Assembly: GCF_023822005.2 (NCBI RefSeq) | Contig: NZ_CP098806.1 | Span: 5,392,501-5,456,500 of the forward strand | Length of the DNA: 64,000 nt | Source of the DNA: Dyadobacter fanqingshengii | GTDB taxonomy: Bacteria > Bacteroidota > Bacteroidia > Cytophagales > Spirosomataceae | Reading direction: 5' to 3' | Shown here: piece by piece, positions 28,723 through 37,920 of the stretch | Layout of the letters: each line of letters opens with the position of its first letter | Numbering within the stretch: the stretch's first letter is position 1 | The notes under the pieces: generated by a model | The model's database searches: none | Told to the model about the DNA's origin: nothing | The model's input: the letters and a program-made list of their open reading frames with translations, nothing else | Position numbers and translations under genes: made by a program

Positions 28723-29823
28723 CTAGACCTGATGTGCGAGTAAAGACTTTACGTGTTGCTCGCTGTCTGTGAAAAGTTTGATCTCTTCCACCTGTTTATT
28801 GAGGAACCGCTGGATCTTTCCGTTTTCATAAGCACGGAAAACCGCGGGATGCACATAATATTTTTTACAAACAGTCCGGGTATTTCCCAAATGTGCCGCC
28901 ACCACGTCTAAACACGTATTCAATGTCCGTGTCAACTGCCGCTGCGTCTCATATTTTTCCTGATGGCTCAGATATTCGAATGCAGTTACGGTGCCCATCC
29001 AGGTCCGAAAATCCTTTGCGGAGAAATTGGATCCGGTATATTTTCGGATATAATCATTTACTTGATGCGCATTCAGCGAACATCGGGATCCATTTTCCTG
29101 CGTGTATTGGAACAGCCGCTTTCCTGGCATTTCCTTGTATTGCTTTACCAATCTGGCCAACTGCGTGTCCCTTAATGTAATGTCCTGTTTGATGCCTTTT
29201 TTTCCCGTAAACATAAATCGGATTGTGTTGCCTTTCACACTGGCGCAACGCGCGTCCAGCGTGGTGATTCCTGAGGAGCCATGCTTTAATTTATAACGCT
29301 GATTTCCCACCCGTATACAGGTTTTGTCCATAATCTTGATGACCAGAGCAATGGATTTGTCAAGATCAAAACTATGCTTGCGCAAATCATGCTCCACCTG
29401 CTCCCTAAGCTGTGGAAGGGCGTCCGAGAATGTCAGAAGGCGATAATATTTTGTCTGGTTGCGGATCAGGTTCCAATGCGGGTGATAGCGATATTGCTTT
29501 CTGCCCGCTTCGTCGATTCCGGTCGCTTGAAGATGCGTGTCCGGGTCCTCGCTGATCCATACTTCCCGCCAGGCAGGGGGCAGCACCAGGCTCTTGATCC
29601 TTTTGATCTGAGCTTTGTCTTTTACCCTGATCCCTAGTGTATCAAGGTAATAAAATCGCGGCGCTTTGCCTTTCCTGAGAAAACCAGGGGCATTACCGGA
29701 TTGGATGTAATTAAGACCCGCAGCAGCGGCTGTAAGTGCAGGGTCCTTTCTTAATTTTTTAAATTGTTTGGCAGTGATGACGGGCGCTTCTGTCAACGTT
29801 CCAACTGCTACGGCTACCGACAT
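28723..29823 (-). CDS. DNA topoisomerase IB (poxvirus/eukaryote type)
   Basis: A swivelase that relaxes supercoils through a 3'-phosphotyrosyl link. At 366 aa it matches bacterial TopIB. The N-terminal part includes VLPPAWREVWI and GIDEAGRKQYRYHP. Catalytic residues appear in order: RVGNQRYKLKHGSSGITTL (first arginine and lysine region), KDFRTWMGTVTAFEYL (second arginine), and the tyrosine in VCKKYYVHPAVF near the C-terminus. TopIB is sporadic in bacteria and is probably dispensable. It lies upstream of the LpxR-like gene. Confidence 0.93.
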   Translation of the reverse strand: MSVAVAVGTLTEAPVITAKQFKKLRKDPALTAAAAGLNYIQSGNAPGFLRKGKAPRFYYLDTLGIRVKDKAQIKRIKSLVLPPAWREVWISEDPDTHLQATGIDEAGRKQYRYHPHWNLIRNQTKYYRLLTFSDALPQLREQVEHDLRKHSFDLDKSIALVIKIMDKTCIRVGNQRYKLKHGSSGITTLDARCASVKGNTIRFMFTGKKGIKQDITLRDTQLARLVKQYKEMPGKRLFQYTQENGSRCSLNAHQVNDYIRKYTGSNFSAKDFRTWMGTVTAFEYLSHQEKYETQRQLTRTLNTCLDVVAAHLGNTRTVCKKYYVHPAVFRAYENGKIQRFLNKQVEEIKLFTDSEQHVKSLLAHQV

Positions 29824-29944
29824 AGATTTGTACTGTTAAACTATATTTCGACTCACTATTAAAGTAATACCAGCCGAAACAGGAAGCTTATTCATCTGCC
29901 GATGAGGAACATTCTACTCAATTTGAATCCTTGCTATGAGCATA

Positions 29945-32230
29945 TCAACGGCTTACAGGGAGAAACAATGTGAAGGTCGAACCACTTCCGGGCTTGGAAC
30001 GCACGGTGATGAATCCTTTATGGTTTTCCGCAATTTTCTTGCAAATAGCCAGGCCTATGCCGGTTCCGGGATATTTGTGCGCCGGATGAAGTCGCTGAAA
30101 AACGTCGAAGATCCTGGTCTCGTATTCTTCATCGAATCCTATGCCATTGTCTTTGAAAGAAATGCCGTAAAATTTTTGAAGCGGAGAAATAATTTCATTG
30201 ACCGCGCTGCCGTCAACAATATTCACTTTAATGTCAATGTCGGGGGCTGTGTCGGGATCGGTGAACTTGATGGCATTGCTGAGCAGGTTCAGGAACAGTT
30301 GGTGAACCTGGAAAGGGATAACCTTTACTGCAGGCAGTCCCTGCGCATGAATGGTCACATGCCGTTCCTCTATATTATCCTGCAACTCGCGCAAAACATC
30401 CTTCAGAATAACATTCAGGTCCATTTCTTCGAAGACCTTTTCCATGTTTCCCGCTTTGGAGTAAGCAAGAATATCTTCAATAAGGTTTTGCATTTTCTCC
30501 GCCGCCAGACGCATGCGTCCAACAGAATCCTTCACCTGCGCAGACAGATCCGGGTCTTCCCGGTCGAGCACCTTCGACGCGAAAATCTGGATCTTTCTCA
30601 ATGGTTCCTTCAAATCGTGCGTGCTGATCCAATTGAGGTTGGCAAGTTCCTGATTAGCGGTTTTCAGTTCTTCATTCAGGACGCGGTTTGCATCCTCCTG
30701 GGTTTGGATCACCCGGTAATTAATATGCTTTTGCAATGCGTAGGAAAATCCGGAGGCTACATTAATTTCGGATTTACGCCAGGGGGCACTCTGGTACTTC
30801 ACCACCTGCATCCAAAGCTCAAAAGATTTTCTGGGCGAAAGGCGCAGACCGTCTTCATTAGGCAACATTGCCTTGTCAGGGTTTCCGCCCCAGTTTATTG
30901 TCTCAACCTTCTCCTGCCGCATCCAGATTATCCCGTCCGAATTTCCGGACAATGCATGATAAATAATGCCGGCAGCCTGCTGTGAAATGGCATGGCCTTC
31001 CGGGTAATGATCGCTCAGGCAATGCGTAACCAACCCTTGCGTTTTAAAATTATCAGCCAGAAAATGGAATAGGGAAATCAATGGCTCATCTGCTGGTGTG
31101 ATGCCGTTTTTGTAAAGTTTGTTATTCAAAAAAATGGCTGCTCCCGTTGCATTCGCCAATTGCAGCAGCGAATTATCATGGTGATATTCCTCAATAAAAT
31201 TTTCGTTTTTGTGGAGCTTGGACAGCAATTCCACCAACGACTTATCTACTTTCTGGCTTACTTCGAACTCTTCCGCCACTTCTCTTACAGCAATTTGTGA
31301 AGTAAGAAAATGTCCCTGAAGCAATGCAGAAAGCCTCGTGTAATGGGGCAATATTTTCGGAGAGTAATGATGGCAGGCAATCAAACCCCACAATTTCTGA
31401 TTTTGCAAAAGAGAAATGGTCAGTGTTGCCCCAACGCCCATGTTTTTTAAATATTCGACGTGGATAGGCGAAACGCTCCGCAGGATAGAGAGGCTAAGGT
31501 CCAGTGATTTGTTGGTTTTCTCGCTCGCGTCGTCCAGGGTCAGGATCGGGACAGGCGTGTAGTTAATGTCAGCGATCATCCGCAGCGGGTTACGGATATA
31601 GAGTTCTCTGGCTTGAACGGGAATGTCTGTATGCGGGTATTTTTGTCCGGCAAAGGAATCAAGGTCTTCCCGCTTGCTCTCCGCGATTACTTCACCGTTG
31701 TAGGTAGGATCAAACTTATAGATCATGACGCGGTCGTAACCGGTGATCTCACGCGTTTGATTGGCTATTTCCTGGCAGAGTTCAGGTAAATAGCTGGTTT
31801 TCTCCATAATGGACACGAATGTCCGCGTCTGGTTATATAGATTGGGCAGATTAATGGCGCCATCCGGAAATGGCTCTAATTCAAGGATCAGTGTTTCGTT
31901 GCTCGTGTGTACAGTGGTGTTGTAGGAAATATTGTCCACCGAGAAAACATACGGTTTGGCAGAGTCAATGTATTCTGCTGATGCATATTCCTTAAAACCG
32001 TCGGACTCCTCAGCAGAGAAAATATCGGCCAATGTTTTTCCAAGGATCATTTGCGGAGCAATGCCCATGTACTCCGCGCAGTTTTCACTGCAAAAGTCAA
32101 TGATATAAGTACGCCTGTTCACGCCCAGCATAAAGCCTTGCGGTTGTATGCTTCCTGGTATATGGATGGGTTCGCTTTCGCAGTTTGTCAGATTGACAAG
32201 ATCGCGGTTCACTATGTTCTTAATGTTCAT
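29945..32230 (-). CDS. bphP: Bacteriophytochrome histidine kinase
   Basis: A red/far-red photoreceptor kinase of 761 aa that binds biliverdin. Domains are PAS (about 15-120), GAF (135-310), PHY (320-500), HisKA and HATPase. The biliverdin-linking cysteine is C17 in TNCESEPIHIPGSIQPQG. The GAF chromophore motif reads PHTDIPVQARELY, with D202 in the PASDIP position. The PHY tongue shows WMRQEKVE...NWGGN and LSPRKSFELW. The phosphoacceptor is H538 (THDLKEPLRK); the N box (NAIKF, N652), G1 DNGIGF (694-699) and G2 GTGIGLAIC follow. The start codon overlaps the bphO stop by 4 bases (ATGA), so chromophore and apoprotein are co-produced. No response regulator is adjacent. Confidence 0.97.
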   Translation of the reverse strand: MNIKNIVNRDLVNLTNCESEPIHIPGSIQPQGFMLGVNRRTYIIDFCSENCAEYMGIAPQMILGKTLADIFSAEESDGFKEYASAEYIDSAKPYVFSVDNISYNTTVHTSNETLILELEPFPDGAINLPNLYNQTRTFVSIMEKTSYLPELCQEIANQTREITGYDRVMIYKFDPTYNGEVIAESKREDLDSFAGQKYPHTDIPVQARELYIRNPLRMIADINYTPVPILTLDDASEKTNKSLDLSLSILRSVSPIHVEYLKNMGVGATLTISLLQNQKLWGLIACHHYSPKILPHYTRLSALLQGHFLTSQIAVREVAEEFEVSQKVDKSLVELLSKLHKNENFIEEYHHDNSLLQLANATGAAIFLNNKLYKNGITPADEPLISLFHFLADNFKTQGLVTHCLSDHYPEGHAISQQAAGIIYHALSGNSDGIIWMRQEKVETINWGGNPDKAMLPNEDGLRLSPRKSFELWMQVVKYQSAPWRKSEINVASGFSYALQKHINYRVIQTQEDANRVLNEELKTANQELANLNWISTHDLKEPLRKIQIFASKVLDREDPDLSAQVKDSVGRMRLAAEKMQNLIEDILAYSKAGNMEKVFEEMDLNVILKDVLRELQDNIEERHVTIHAQGLPAVKVIPFQVHQLFLNLLSNAIKFTDPDTAPDIDIKVNIVDGSAVNEIISPLQKFYGISFKDNGIGFDEEYETRIFDVFQRLHPAHKYPGTGIGLAICKKIAENHKGFITVRSKPGSGSTFTLFLPVSR

Positions 32231-32850
32231 TCGTACTTATCAATTATTGCTTCGTCAAGCCAATTGTCTATGATCGTAAATGTGTTAACCGCGCCCTGTA
32301 TTATTTCCGCGCTTTGTCCTGTTTCCATTGCGAATCGGTTAAGAGACGAGATGAAGGCTTTCCACATCAAGCCAGTTTGCTCACCATAGCCCCAGAAATA
32401 GGAACATCCGTTTTCTGCATTGAGCCCCAGCGTTTGGTTAATGTGTTTATATAAGAACCGGCCTCCCAAAAGCGAACCTTCCAACACATACATGGCTCCT
32501 AAATGCCCCGCAACTGATGAAAACGTAAAAGTATAAACGGGCAATGCTTCTATCTGATGTTGGGTGAAACCGGTAGTCAAAAGATCCTGCGCAATGAACT
32601 GGGAGCGATAACGCTGGTTCAGATCCGTTATGATATCTTGAATATGAGGAAATACAGAATTTTCACAGCCCAAGGTCACGCCGTACAATGCTGACAAATA
32701 GTTTTGATAGTCAATCAAGGTAACCTGTTCATTGAGAATCATTTTGGACAAATAATTCTCCTCCAGGTGTTTGTGGCTAACTGCTGTCTGCTTCCTTAAA
32801 TTTTGGATAAATGACTCTTGATCGGAATGAAAACTATGCATTTCGCTCAT
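32227..32850 (-). CDS. bphO: Biliverdin-producing heme oxygenase
   Basis: Opens heme to biliverdin IX-alpha, the chromophore of the adjacent phytochrome. It is 207 aa, the usual length. The proximal histidine is H26 in the TAVSHKHLEE helix and the glycine-rich distal helix is GHLGAMYVLEGSLLGGRFLY (about 112-131). Overlap of stop and start with bphP makes a tight bphO-bphP operon. Confidence 0.96.
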   Translation of the reverse strand: MSEMHSFHSDQESFIQNLRKQTAVSHKHLEENYLSKMILNEQVTLIDYQNYLSALYGVTLGCENSVFPHIQDIITDLNQRYRSQFIAQDLLTTGFTQHQIEALPVYTFTFSSVAGHLGAMYVLEGSLLGGRFLYKHINQTLGLNAENGCSYFWGYGEQTGLMWKAFISSLNRFAMETGQSAEIIQGAVNTFTIIDNWLDEAIIDKYE

Positions 32851-32986
32851 AGATGTAACATGAAGTTCTTAAAACCTAATCAGCATTCAAAAATTGTTCC
32901 ATCCTGTAATAAGTCTTTTCGACTCTTCTGTTCCCAACACCCGTTTGGCACAGTATTTTAACATATCTGAGCATTATCACAAAAAA

Positions 32987-33562
32987 ATGAAATTGATTAT
33001 GAAAAAGATAACATTAACCGGAATGCTGTTTGCCGCGATGCTGACATTCGCTGCTTGCAACAATACTAAAACTGAAGATAGCAAAGAAGTAGCTGAGGAG
33101 CAAAACGACGCGAAACTTGACGATACCAAACTGGAAGATGATTCAGAATTTGCCGTTGCAGCCGCCGATGGTGGTATGCTGGAAGTGCAACTGGGTGAAC
33201 TTGCCCAAACCAATGCTGCGAGCGCAGATGTGAAAAAATTTGGTAAGGACATGGCAACAGAGCATGGTAAGGCCAATGAAGAGTTGAAAGCACTTGCACA
33301 GCAAAAAAATATTACTTTGCCAATGTCTGTAAGTGATGATAAGCAGAAAAAAATTGACGATCTGTCTAAGAAAAAAGGCGCTGAGTTCGATAAAGACTAT
33401 ATTTCTTTCATGGTAGATGACCATAAAGAGGACATCAGCGAGTTTGAAGAAGCTGCAAGTGATGCCAAAGATGCAGAGGTAAAAGCGTGGGCAGCTGGAA
33501 AAGTACCAACGCTGAAACACCATCTGGAAATGGCGCAAGGCATTAAAGATAAGATGAAATAA
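32987..33562 (+). CDS. DUF4142 lipoprotein
   Basis: An exported lipoprotein of unknown role in the ferritin-like DUF4142 family. I chose ATG 32987, or equally 32999, because MKKITLTGMLFAAMLTFAAC gives a lipobox ending LTFAAC; the longer frame from 32894 would mask it. The mature part begins with an acidic linker (EVAEEQNDAKLDDTKLEDDS) and then FAVAAADGGMLEVQLGELAQTNAASADVKKFGKDMATEHGKANEELK, the typical DUF4142 helical start. Related proteins are stress-induced in other bacteria. It ends in a strong terminator. Confidence 0.9.
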   Translation: MKLIMKKITLTGMLFAAMLTFAACNNTKTEDSKEVAEEQNDAKLDDTKLEDDSEFAVAAADGGMLEVQLGELAQTNAASADVKKFGKDMATEHGKANEELKALAQQKNITLPMSVSDDKQKKIDDLSKKKGAEFDKDYISFMVDDHKEDISEFEEAASDAKDAEVKAWAAGKVPTLKHHLEMAQGIKDKMK

Positions 33563-33586
33563 TATTCGTTTGAGTATAGTTTGATG

Positions 33587-33620
33587 AGCCGGGAACCCGC
33601 ATTGGGTTTCCGGCTTTTTT
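33587..33620 (+). terminator. Terminator after the DUF4142 gene
   Basis: AGCCGGGAACCC pairs with GGGTTTCCGGCT with one G-U pair and a 5-base loop, followed by a run of six T. Confidence 0.85.
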
Positions 33621-33712
33621 GTGCCCAAACCATTGAATAATCAAAAGAAATCCTGAATTTGTAACGCTGGAAGGCACTTTAACGGCATTTTTTCTAAGTA
33701 ATAAAAGAAACA

Positions 33713-33744
33713 TTTGTTAAATCCTCTCGGATAAGCTTATTTTG
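33713..33744 (+). promoter_or_regulatory. Candidate promoter of the sulfatase operon
   Basis: TTTG (33713-33716) is followed after 21 bases by TATTTTG (33738-33744), one base short of the TAnnTTTG consensus, 26 bases before the sulfatase ATG. Confidence 0.35.
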
Positions 33745-33770
33745 TCTACCAATCTTATAGAGTATTCCTG

Positions 33771-35330
33771 ATGCGTAAGAATTTTTCCCTGTTCCGTTCC
33801 CTGTTAAGCTTGTTAGTCATTGCGGGCGCATGTGGCATATCAGTTGCACAAACCGCAGCCCGACCTAACATTATCTTTATTTTTTCCGATGACCATGCTT
33901 ATCAAGGCATAGGCGCATATGGAAATAAATTGGTTAAAACACCCAACATTGACCGCATTGCACGCGAAGGCGCGTTGCTGACCAACAATATCGTAACAAA
34001 TTCCATCTGCGGGCCGAGCCGAGCAACATTGCTCACCGGAAAATACAGCCATACGAATGGTTATAAAAGGAACGACAGGACCAGGTTTGATACGAATCAG
34101 ACTTTACTATCCAAAACGTTACAGCAAAGCGGTTATCAAACGGCCTGGATCGGAAAAATGCACCTGAACAGCCTGCCTGCGGGGTTTGACTATTGGAATG
34201 TGCTGCCTGACCAGGGAAGCTATTACAATCCTGATTTTGTCGGCCAGCCTAACGACACCACCCATTATACAGGTTATGTTTCCGATCTGATCACCAAATT
34301 TTCGGTCGACTGGCTTGAAAAACGGGAAAATACCAAGCCATTTTTCCTGATTGTTGGGCATAAAGCTACCCACCGTGAATGGCTGCCCGACTTGCAGGAC
34401 CTGGGTGCTTATGACAATGTTACATTCCCCCTTCCTTCAAATTTTTATGATGATTACAAGGGCAGGACTGCGGCTATGCAACAGGATATGAGCATTGAAA
34501 AAACCATGCGGTTGAGACAAGACCTTAAAGTGGATGTGGATTACGAAAAAGACGGCGCATATAAGCGCTTCACGCCCGAGCAGAAAAAGGTTTTCAAGGC
34601 ATATTATGACAAAGTTGGAAAAGAAGTAGCTGATAAAAAGCTGACTGGTAAAGCATTAACCGAATGGAAATATCAGCGCTATCTGCGCGACTATTTCTCC
34701 GTTGCCAACTCGCTGGACAGGAACATTGGCAAGCTGCTGGACTATCTGGATAAATCGGGTTTGTCAAAGAACACGGTTGTCATCTATGCGTCGGACCAGG
34801 GATTTTACCTGGGAGAGCATGGCTGGTTTGATAAACGTTTTATTTACGAAGAATCTTTGAAAACGCCATTTGTGATCCGCTATCCAGGGGTTATTAAGCC
34901 CGGGAAAAAAGTGGAAGACCTGATTGTAAATGTGGACTGGGCTCCTACTGTGCTGAACATTGCCGGTGCAAAAATTCCATCCGATATCCAGGGGAAATCA
35001 TTTTTACCATTATTAAAGGACGATCAGACCGCGAAAGCGCCCTGGCGTAAGGAAGCATACTATCATTATTACGAATTTCCCGAGCCGCACCATGTTTATC
35101 CGCATTTCGGCTTGCGTACAAGCAGATACAAGCTGGCTTATTTTTACGGAGGCGCTGATTCCTGGGAATTGTTTGACCTTGAAAAAGATCCCAAGGAAGG
35201 CTCAAACATTTACGGCACGCCCGGCACCGAAAAGATCACAGCCGACCTGAAAGAAAAACTGAAAGCACTGATGAAGGAATATAAGGATGATGAAGCACTG
35301 AAAATATTGGCCGGGGCCAAAAGCATTTAA
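33771..35330 (+). CDS. Secreted type I (formylglycine) sulfatase
   Basis: Hydrolyses sulfate esters or N-sulfates on carbohydrates or other compounds. The signal peptide (FRSLLSLLVIAGACGIS, cleavage near VAQ) sends it to the periplasm. The FGly motif is C80-G-P-S-R in SICGPSRATLLTGKY, so the cysteine must be converted to formylglycine. Metal ligands include D40/D41 (FSDDHAY) and the ASDQGFYLGEHGW loop. The family is S1-type, similar to N-acetylglucosamine-6-sulfatase or arylsulfatase enzymes of Bacteroidota; the substrate is not clear. It starts a four-gene co-directional cluster with the FAD enzyme (12-base gap), FGE-like maturase (7-base gap) and a small hydrolase. Confidence 0.93.
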   Translation: MRKNFSLFRSLLSLLVIAGACGISVAQTAARPNIIFIFSDDHAYQGIGAYGNKLVKTPNIDRIAREGALLTNNIVTNSICGPSRATLLTGKYSHTNGYKRNDRTRFDTNQTLLSKTLQQSGYQTAWIGKMHLNSLPAGFDYWNVLPDQGSYYNPDFVGQPNDTTHYTGYVSDLITKFSVDWLEKRENTKPFFLIVGHKATHREWLPDLQDLGAYDNVTFPLPSNFYDDYKGRTAAMQQDMSIEKTMRLRQDLKVDVDYEKDGAYKRFTPEQKKVFKAYYDKVGKEVADKKLTGKALTEWKYQRYLRDYFSVANSLDRNIGKLLDYLDKSGLSKNTVVIYASDQGFYLGEHGWFDKRFIYEESLKTPFVIRYPGVIKPGKKVEDLIVNVDWAPTVLNIAGAKIPSDIQGKSFLPLLKDDQTAKAPWRKEAYYHYYEFPEPHHVYPHFGLRTSRYKLAYFYGGADSWELFDLEKDPKEGSNIYGTPGTEKITADLKEKLKALMKEYKDDEALKILAGAKSI

Positions 35331-35342
35331 TTAAAAAGGATT

Positions 35343-36797
35343 GTGTACAAGAAAGCATACGATGCAATTGTGGTAGGAGCCGGTCCGAATGGCCTGGCGG
35401 CGGCTGTCACATTGCAGGAAGCAGGACTTTCTGTTTTGATCGTCGAAGCCAGATCAACCATTGGCGGAGGCATGCGATCATCGGAACTGACGCTTCCAGG
35501 GTTTGTACACGATGTTTGTTCGGCAGTGCATCCGATGGCAGTGCTGTCGCCGTTTTTTAAAACATTACCATTGAAGAATTACGGTCTGGAAATGATCCAG
35601 CCGGAATATGCGGCAGCGCATCCGTTCGATGATGGCAAAGCAGCCGTTTTGCACGAGTCCGTGAAGGCAACCGCGGAAGGGTTAGGGATTGATAAAAAAG
35701 CCTACCTCAACTTCATGCAGCCTTTATTAGCGGATTTGCCGGGCTTGCTTCCCGACCTGCTGGGCCCACTGAGGTGGCCGAAGCACCCGATCGATCTGGC
35801 GAAATTTGGAATAAAAGCACTCCCGCCTGCGACCTGGACCCGTAAATTTTTTAAAACGAGAGAGGCCAGGGGGCTTTGGGCGGGAATGGCGGCGCATGCG
35901 ATCCAGCCTTTGCAGAACATTGCCACGTCCGCATTCGGGATCATGTTGATGGCAGGCGCGCACCTTGCAGGATGGCCGATTCCAAAAGGCGGAAGTCAGT
36001 CCATAGCGAATGCATTAGCCAATTATTTTTTATCCATTGGCGGTGAAATACACACGGATTTCGAGGTGAAATCACTTGACGACCTGCCGGATTCGAAAGC
36101 CGTTTTGCTGGATGTCACACCGAAGCAACTTTTGCGCATTGCCGGGAATAAATTGAATGCTTCCTATCGCAGACGTTTGGAAAAATATCGGCAGGGGATG
36201 GGCGTTTTTAAAATAGACTGGGCCCTGGAAGAGCCGATCCCTTTCACGGCAGGAGCTTGCAGAAAAGCCGGAACCGTACATTTGGGAAACACATTTGAAG
36301 AAATAGCACATGGTGAAAAAAGCTTGCACAATGGAAAGCATGTAGAAAAACCTTTCGTGTTGCTGGCGCAGCAAAGTCTGTTCGATCCCGGACGCGTGCC
36401 TGCTGGAAAGCAGTCAGCATGGGCTTATTGCCACGTTCCAAACGGTTCGGACAAGGATATGACCACCATTATTGAAAATCAGGTGGAGCGTTTTGCGCCG
36501 GGTTTTCGGGACATTATTATAGACAAGCACACCATGAATACGGCGCAGATGGAAGCCTATAATCCCAACTACATTGGCGGCGACATTAATGGCGGCATAC
36601 AGGATATTTGGCAGTTATATTCCCGGCCCACATTACAGATTTCGCCATACCGGACTGCTGCCGAGGGTATTTACCTGTGTTCGTCCTCAACCCCTCCGGG
36701 TGGTGGCGTGCACGGAATGTGCGGACATCATGCGGCAAGGCAGGTTTTAAAGGATGTATTTAAAATGAATAACATTACAGCAGAGCGGGTTAAATAA
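35343..36797 (+). CDS. FAD-dependent oxidoreductase of the CrtI/phytoene-desaturase-like superfamily
   Basis: A 484-aa flavoprotein. The Rossmann dinucleotide motif YDAIVVGAGPNGLAAAVTLQEAG and the following SIGGGMRSSELTLPGF-like region fit the phytoene desaturase / PYROXD2 group. The C-terminal CSSSTPPGGGVHGMCGHHAARQVL is the second FAD-contacting part. The start is GTG with AAGGA just upstream. No carotenoid gene is nearby, so carotenoid desaturation is not supported; PYROXD2-like proteins have no firm substrate. It lies between the sulfatase and the FGE gene with 7-12 base gaps, so it is probably co-transcribed. Confidence 0.85.
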   Translation: MYKKAYDAIVVGAGPNGLAAAVTLQEAGLSVLIVEARSTIGGGMRSSELTLPGFVHDVCSAVHPMAVLSPFFKTLPLKNYGLEMIQPEYAAAHPFDDGKAAVLHESVKATAEGLGIDKKAYLNFMQPLLADLPGLLPDLLGPLRWPKHPIDLAKFGIKALPPATWTRKFFKTREARGLWAGMAAHAIQPLQNIATSAFGIMLMAGAHLAGWPIPKGGSQSIANALANYFLSIGGEIHTDFEVKSLDDLPDSKAVLLDVTPKQLLRIAGNKLNASYRRRLEKYRQGMGVFKIDWALEEPIPFTAGACRKAGTVHLGNTFEEIAHGEKSLHNGKHVEKPFVLLAQQSLFDPGRVPAGKQSAWAYCHVPNGSDKDMTTIIENQVERFAPGFRDIIIDKHTMNTAQMEAYNPNYIGGDINGGIQDIWQLYSRPTLQISPYRTAAEGIYLCSSSTPPGGGVHGMCGHHAARQVLKDVFKMNNITAERVK

Positions 36798-36804
36798 GTC
36801 AGAC

Positions 36805-37890
36805 ATGAATTTTTTGCAGACCATTAAGATTAGTTTTTTCATTGGAATAACAGCCCTTGCTGCGACCAGTTGCGATAAAAAGCAGACTGCCGAAGAACGG
36901 AAAGCCGATAGTCTTGCGCATTGTATTGCGGATGGCATCCCGTCGAGGGCTTCAGCGATCAAAAATGCGAGTTACATCACCGAGGGGAAGGGCGACACAA
37001 CCGGAATGGCGTGGATTAGTGGTGGTAAGTTCCTGATGGGGTCAGACGAGTTTCCGGATTCGCGCCCGATGCATGAGGTGAATGTGAATGGCTTTTATAT
37101 GGATAAGCATGAAGTAACCAATGCGGAATATGCCGCTTTTGTGAAAGCAACTAATTATAAAACCGTGGCAGAAAGACCATTAAATCCGGCTGATTATCCT
37201 GGTGTTCCAGCCGATAAGCTCGTTCCCGGATCAGCGGTTTTCACGCCTACGCCCACACGCGTTTCTTTGGATAACCCTTTGCAATGGTGGAATTACGTTG
37301 CCGGCGCAAGCTGGGCGCACCCCGAAGGGCCGTCATCCTCGATCAAAGGGCGTGAAAATTATCCGGTAACCCACGTATCTTATGAAGATGCGGCAGCTTA
37401 TGCCAAGTGGGCCGGAAAAAGGCTTCCTACCGAAGCCGAATGGGAATTTGCCGCGCAAGGAGGAAAAGGCAATCATACATATTATTGGGGCGACGAATTA
37501 AAGCCCGGGAACAAATGGGTGGCAAACATTTACCAGGGAAGTTTTCCTGATAAAAACACTAAAGAGGACGGCTTCCTGACAGCAGCACCGGTAGAAACAT
37601 TTCCAGCAAATCCATATGGTTTGTACGATATGGACGGCAATGTTTGGGAATGGTGCGAAGACTTATATCGCCCGGATTATTATCAGAAAAGTGCGAAGGA
37701 TAATCCCAAAGGACCTTCGGATAGTTATGATCCCGATGAACCGGGTGCAGTGAAGCGCGTTCAGCGTGGCGGGTCATTCCTTTGCAGCGACGATTATTGC
37801 ATTCGTTACAAAGCCGGAAGCCGTGGAAAAGGCGAGGTGACCAGTGGCAGCAATAATCTTGGATTTCGCTGTGTTAAGGATAAAATTTAA
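36805..37890 (+). CDS. Formylglycine-generating enzyme-like lipoprotein (SUMF1 family)
   Basis: Oxidises the active-site cysteine of sulfatases to formylglycine with O2. The 361-aa protein has a lipoprotein signal with acylated C23 (LAATSC). The FGE domain runs from about residue 66 (GMAWISGGKFLMGSDEF) to the end. Both catalytic cysteines of true aerobic FGEs are present as C327 and C332 (FLCSDDYC, C-x4-C), in RGGSFLC...YCIRYKAGSR...SNNLGFRC, closely matching human FGE C336/C341. Many bacterial FGE-fold proteins lack both, so this one is probably active. It sits two genes after a cysteine-type sulfatase, its likely client, and its lipid anchor would place maturation outside the cytoplasm. Confidence 0.92.
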   Translation: MNFLQTIKISFFIGITALAATSCDKKQTAEERKADSLAHCIADGIPSRASAIKNASYITEGKGDTTGMAWISGGKFLMGSDEFPDSRPMHEVNVNGFYMDKHEVTNAEYAAFVKATNYKTVAERPLNPADYPGVPADKLVPGSAVFTPTPTRVSLDNPLQWWNYVAGASWAHPEGPSSSIKGRENYPVTHVSYEDAAAYAKWAGKRLPTEAEWEFAAQGGKGNHTYYWGDELKPGNKWVANIYQGSFPDKNTKEDGFLTAAPVETFPANPYGLYDMDGNVWEWCEDLYRPDYYQKSAKDNPKGPSDSYDPDEPGAVKRVQRGGSFLCSDDYCIRYKAGSRGKGEVTSGSNNLGFRCVKDKI

Positions 37891-37920
37891 TATTGGGTAA
37901 AAGACTTTTCTGTATTGAAT

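Noticed and set aside
29936..30985. 349-aa open frame antisense to bphP
   Set aside because: It mirrors the kinase part of a well-supported gene and has no recognisable motif.
35343..36797. Carotenoid biosynthesis gene (phytoene desaturase)
   Set aside because: The flavoprotein resembles CrtI but no crtB or other carotenoid gene is present, and its neighbours are sulfatase genes.
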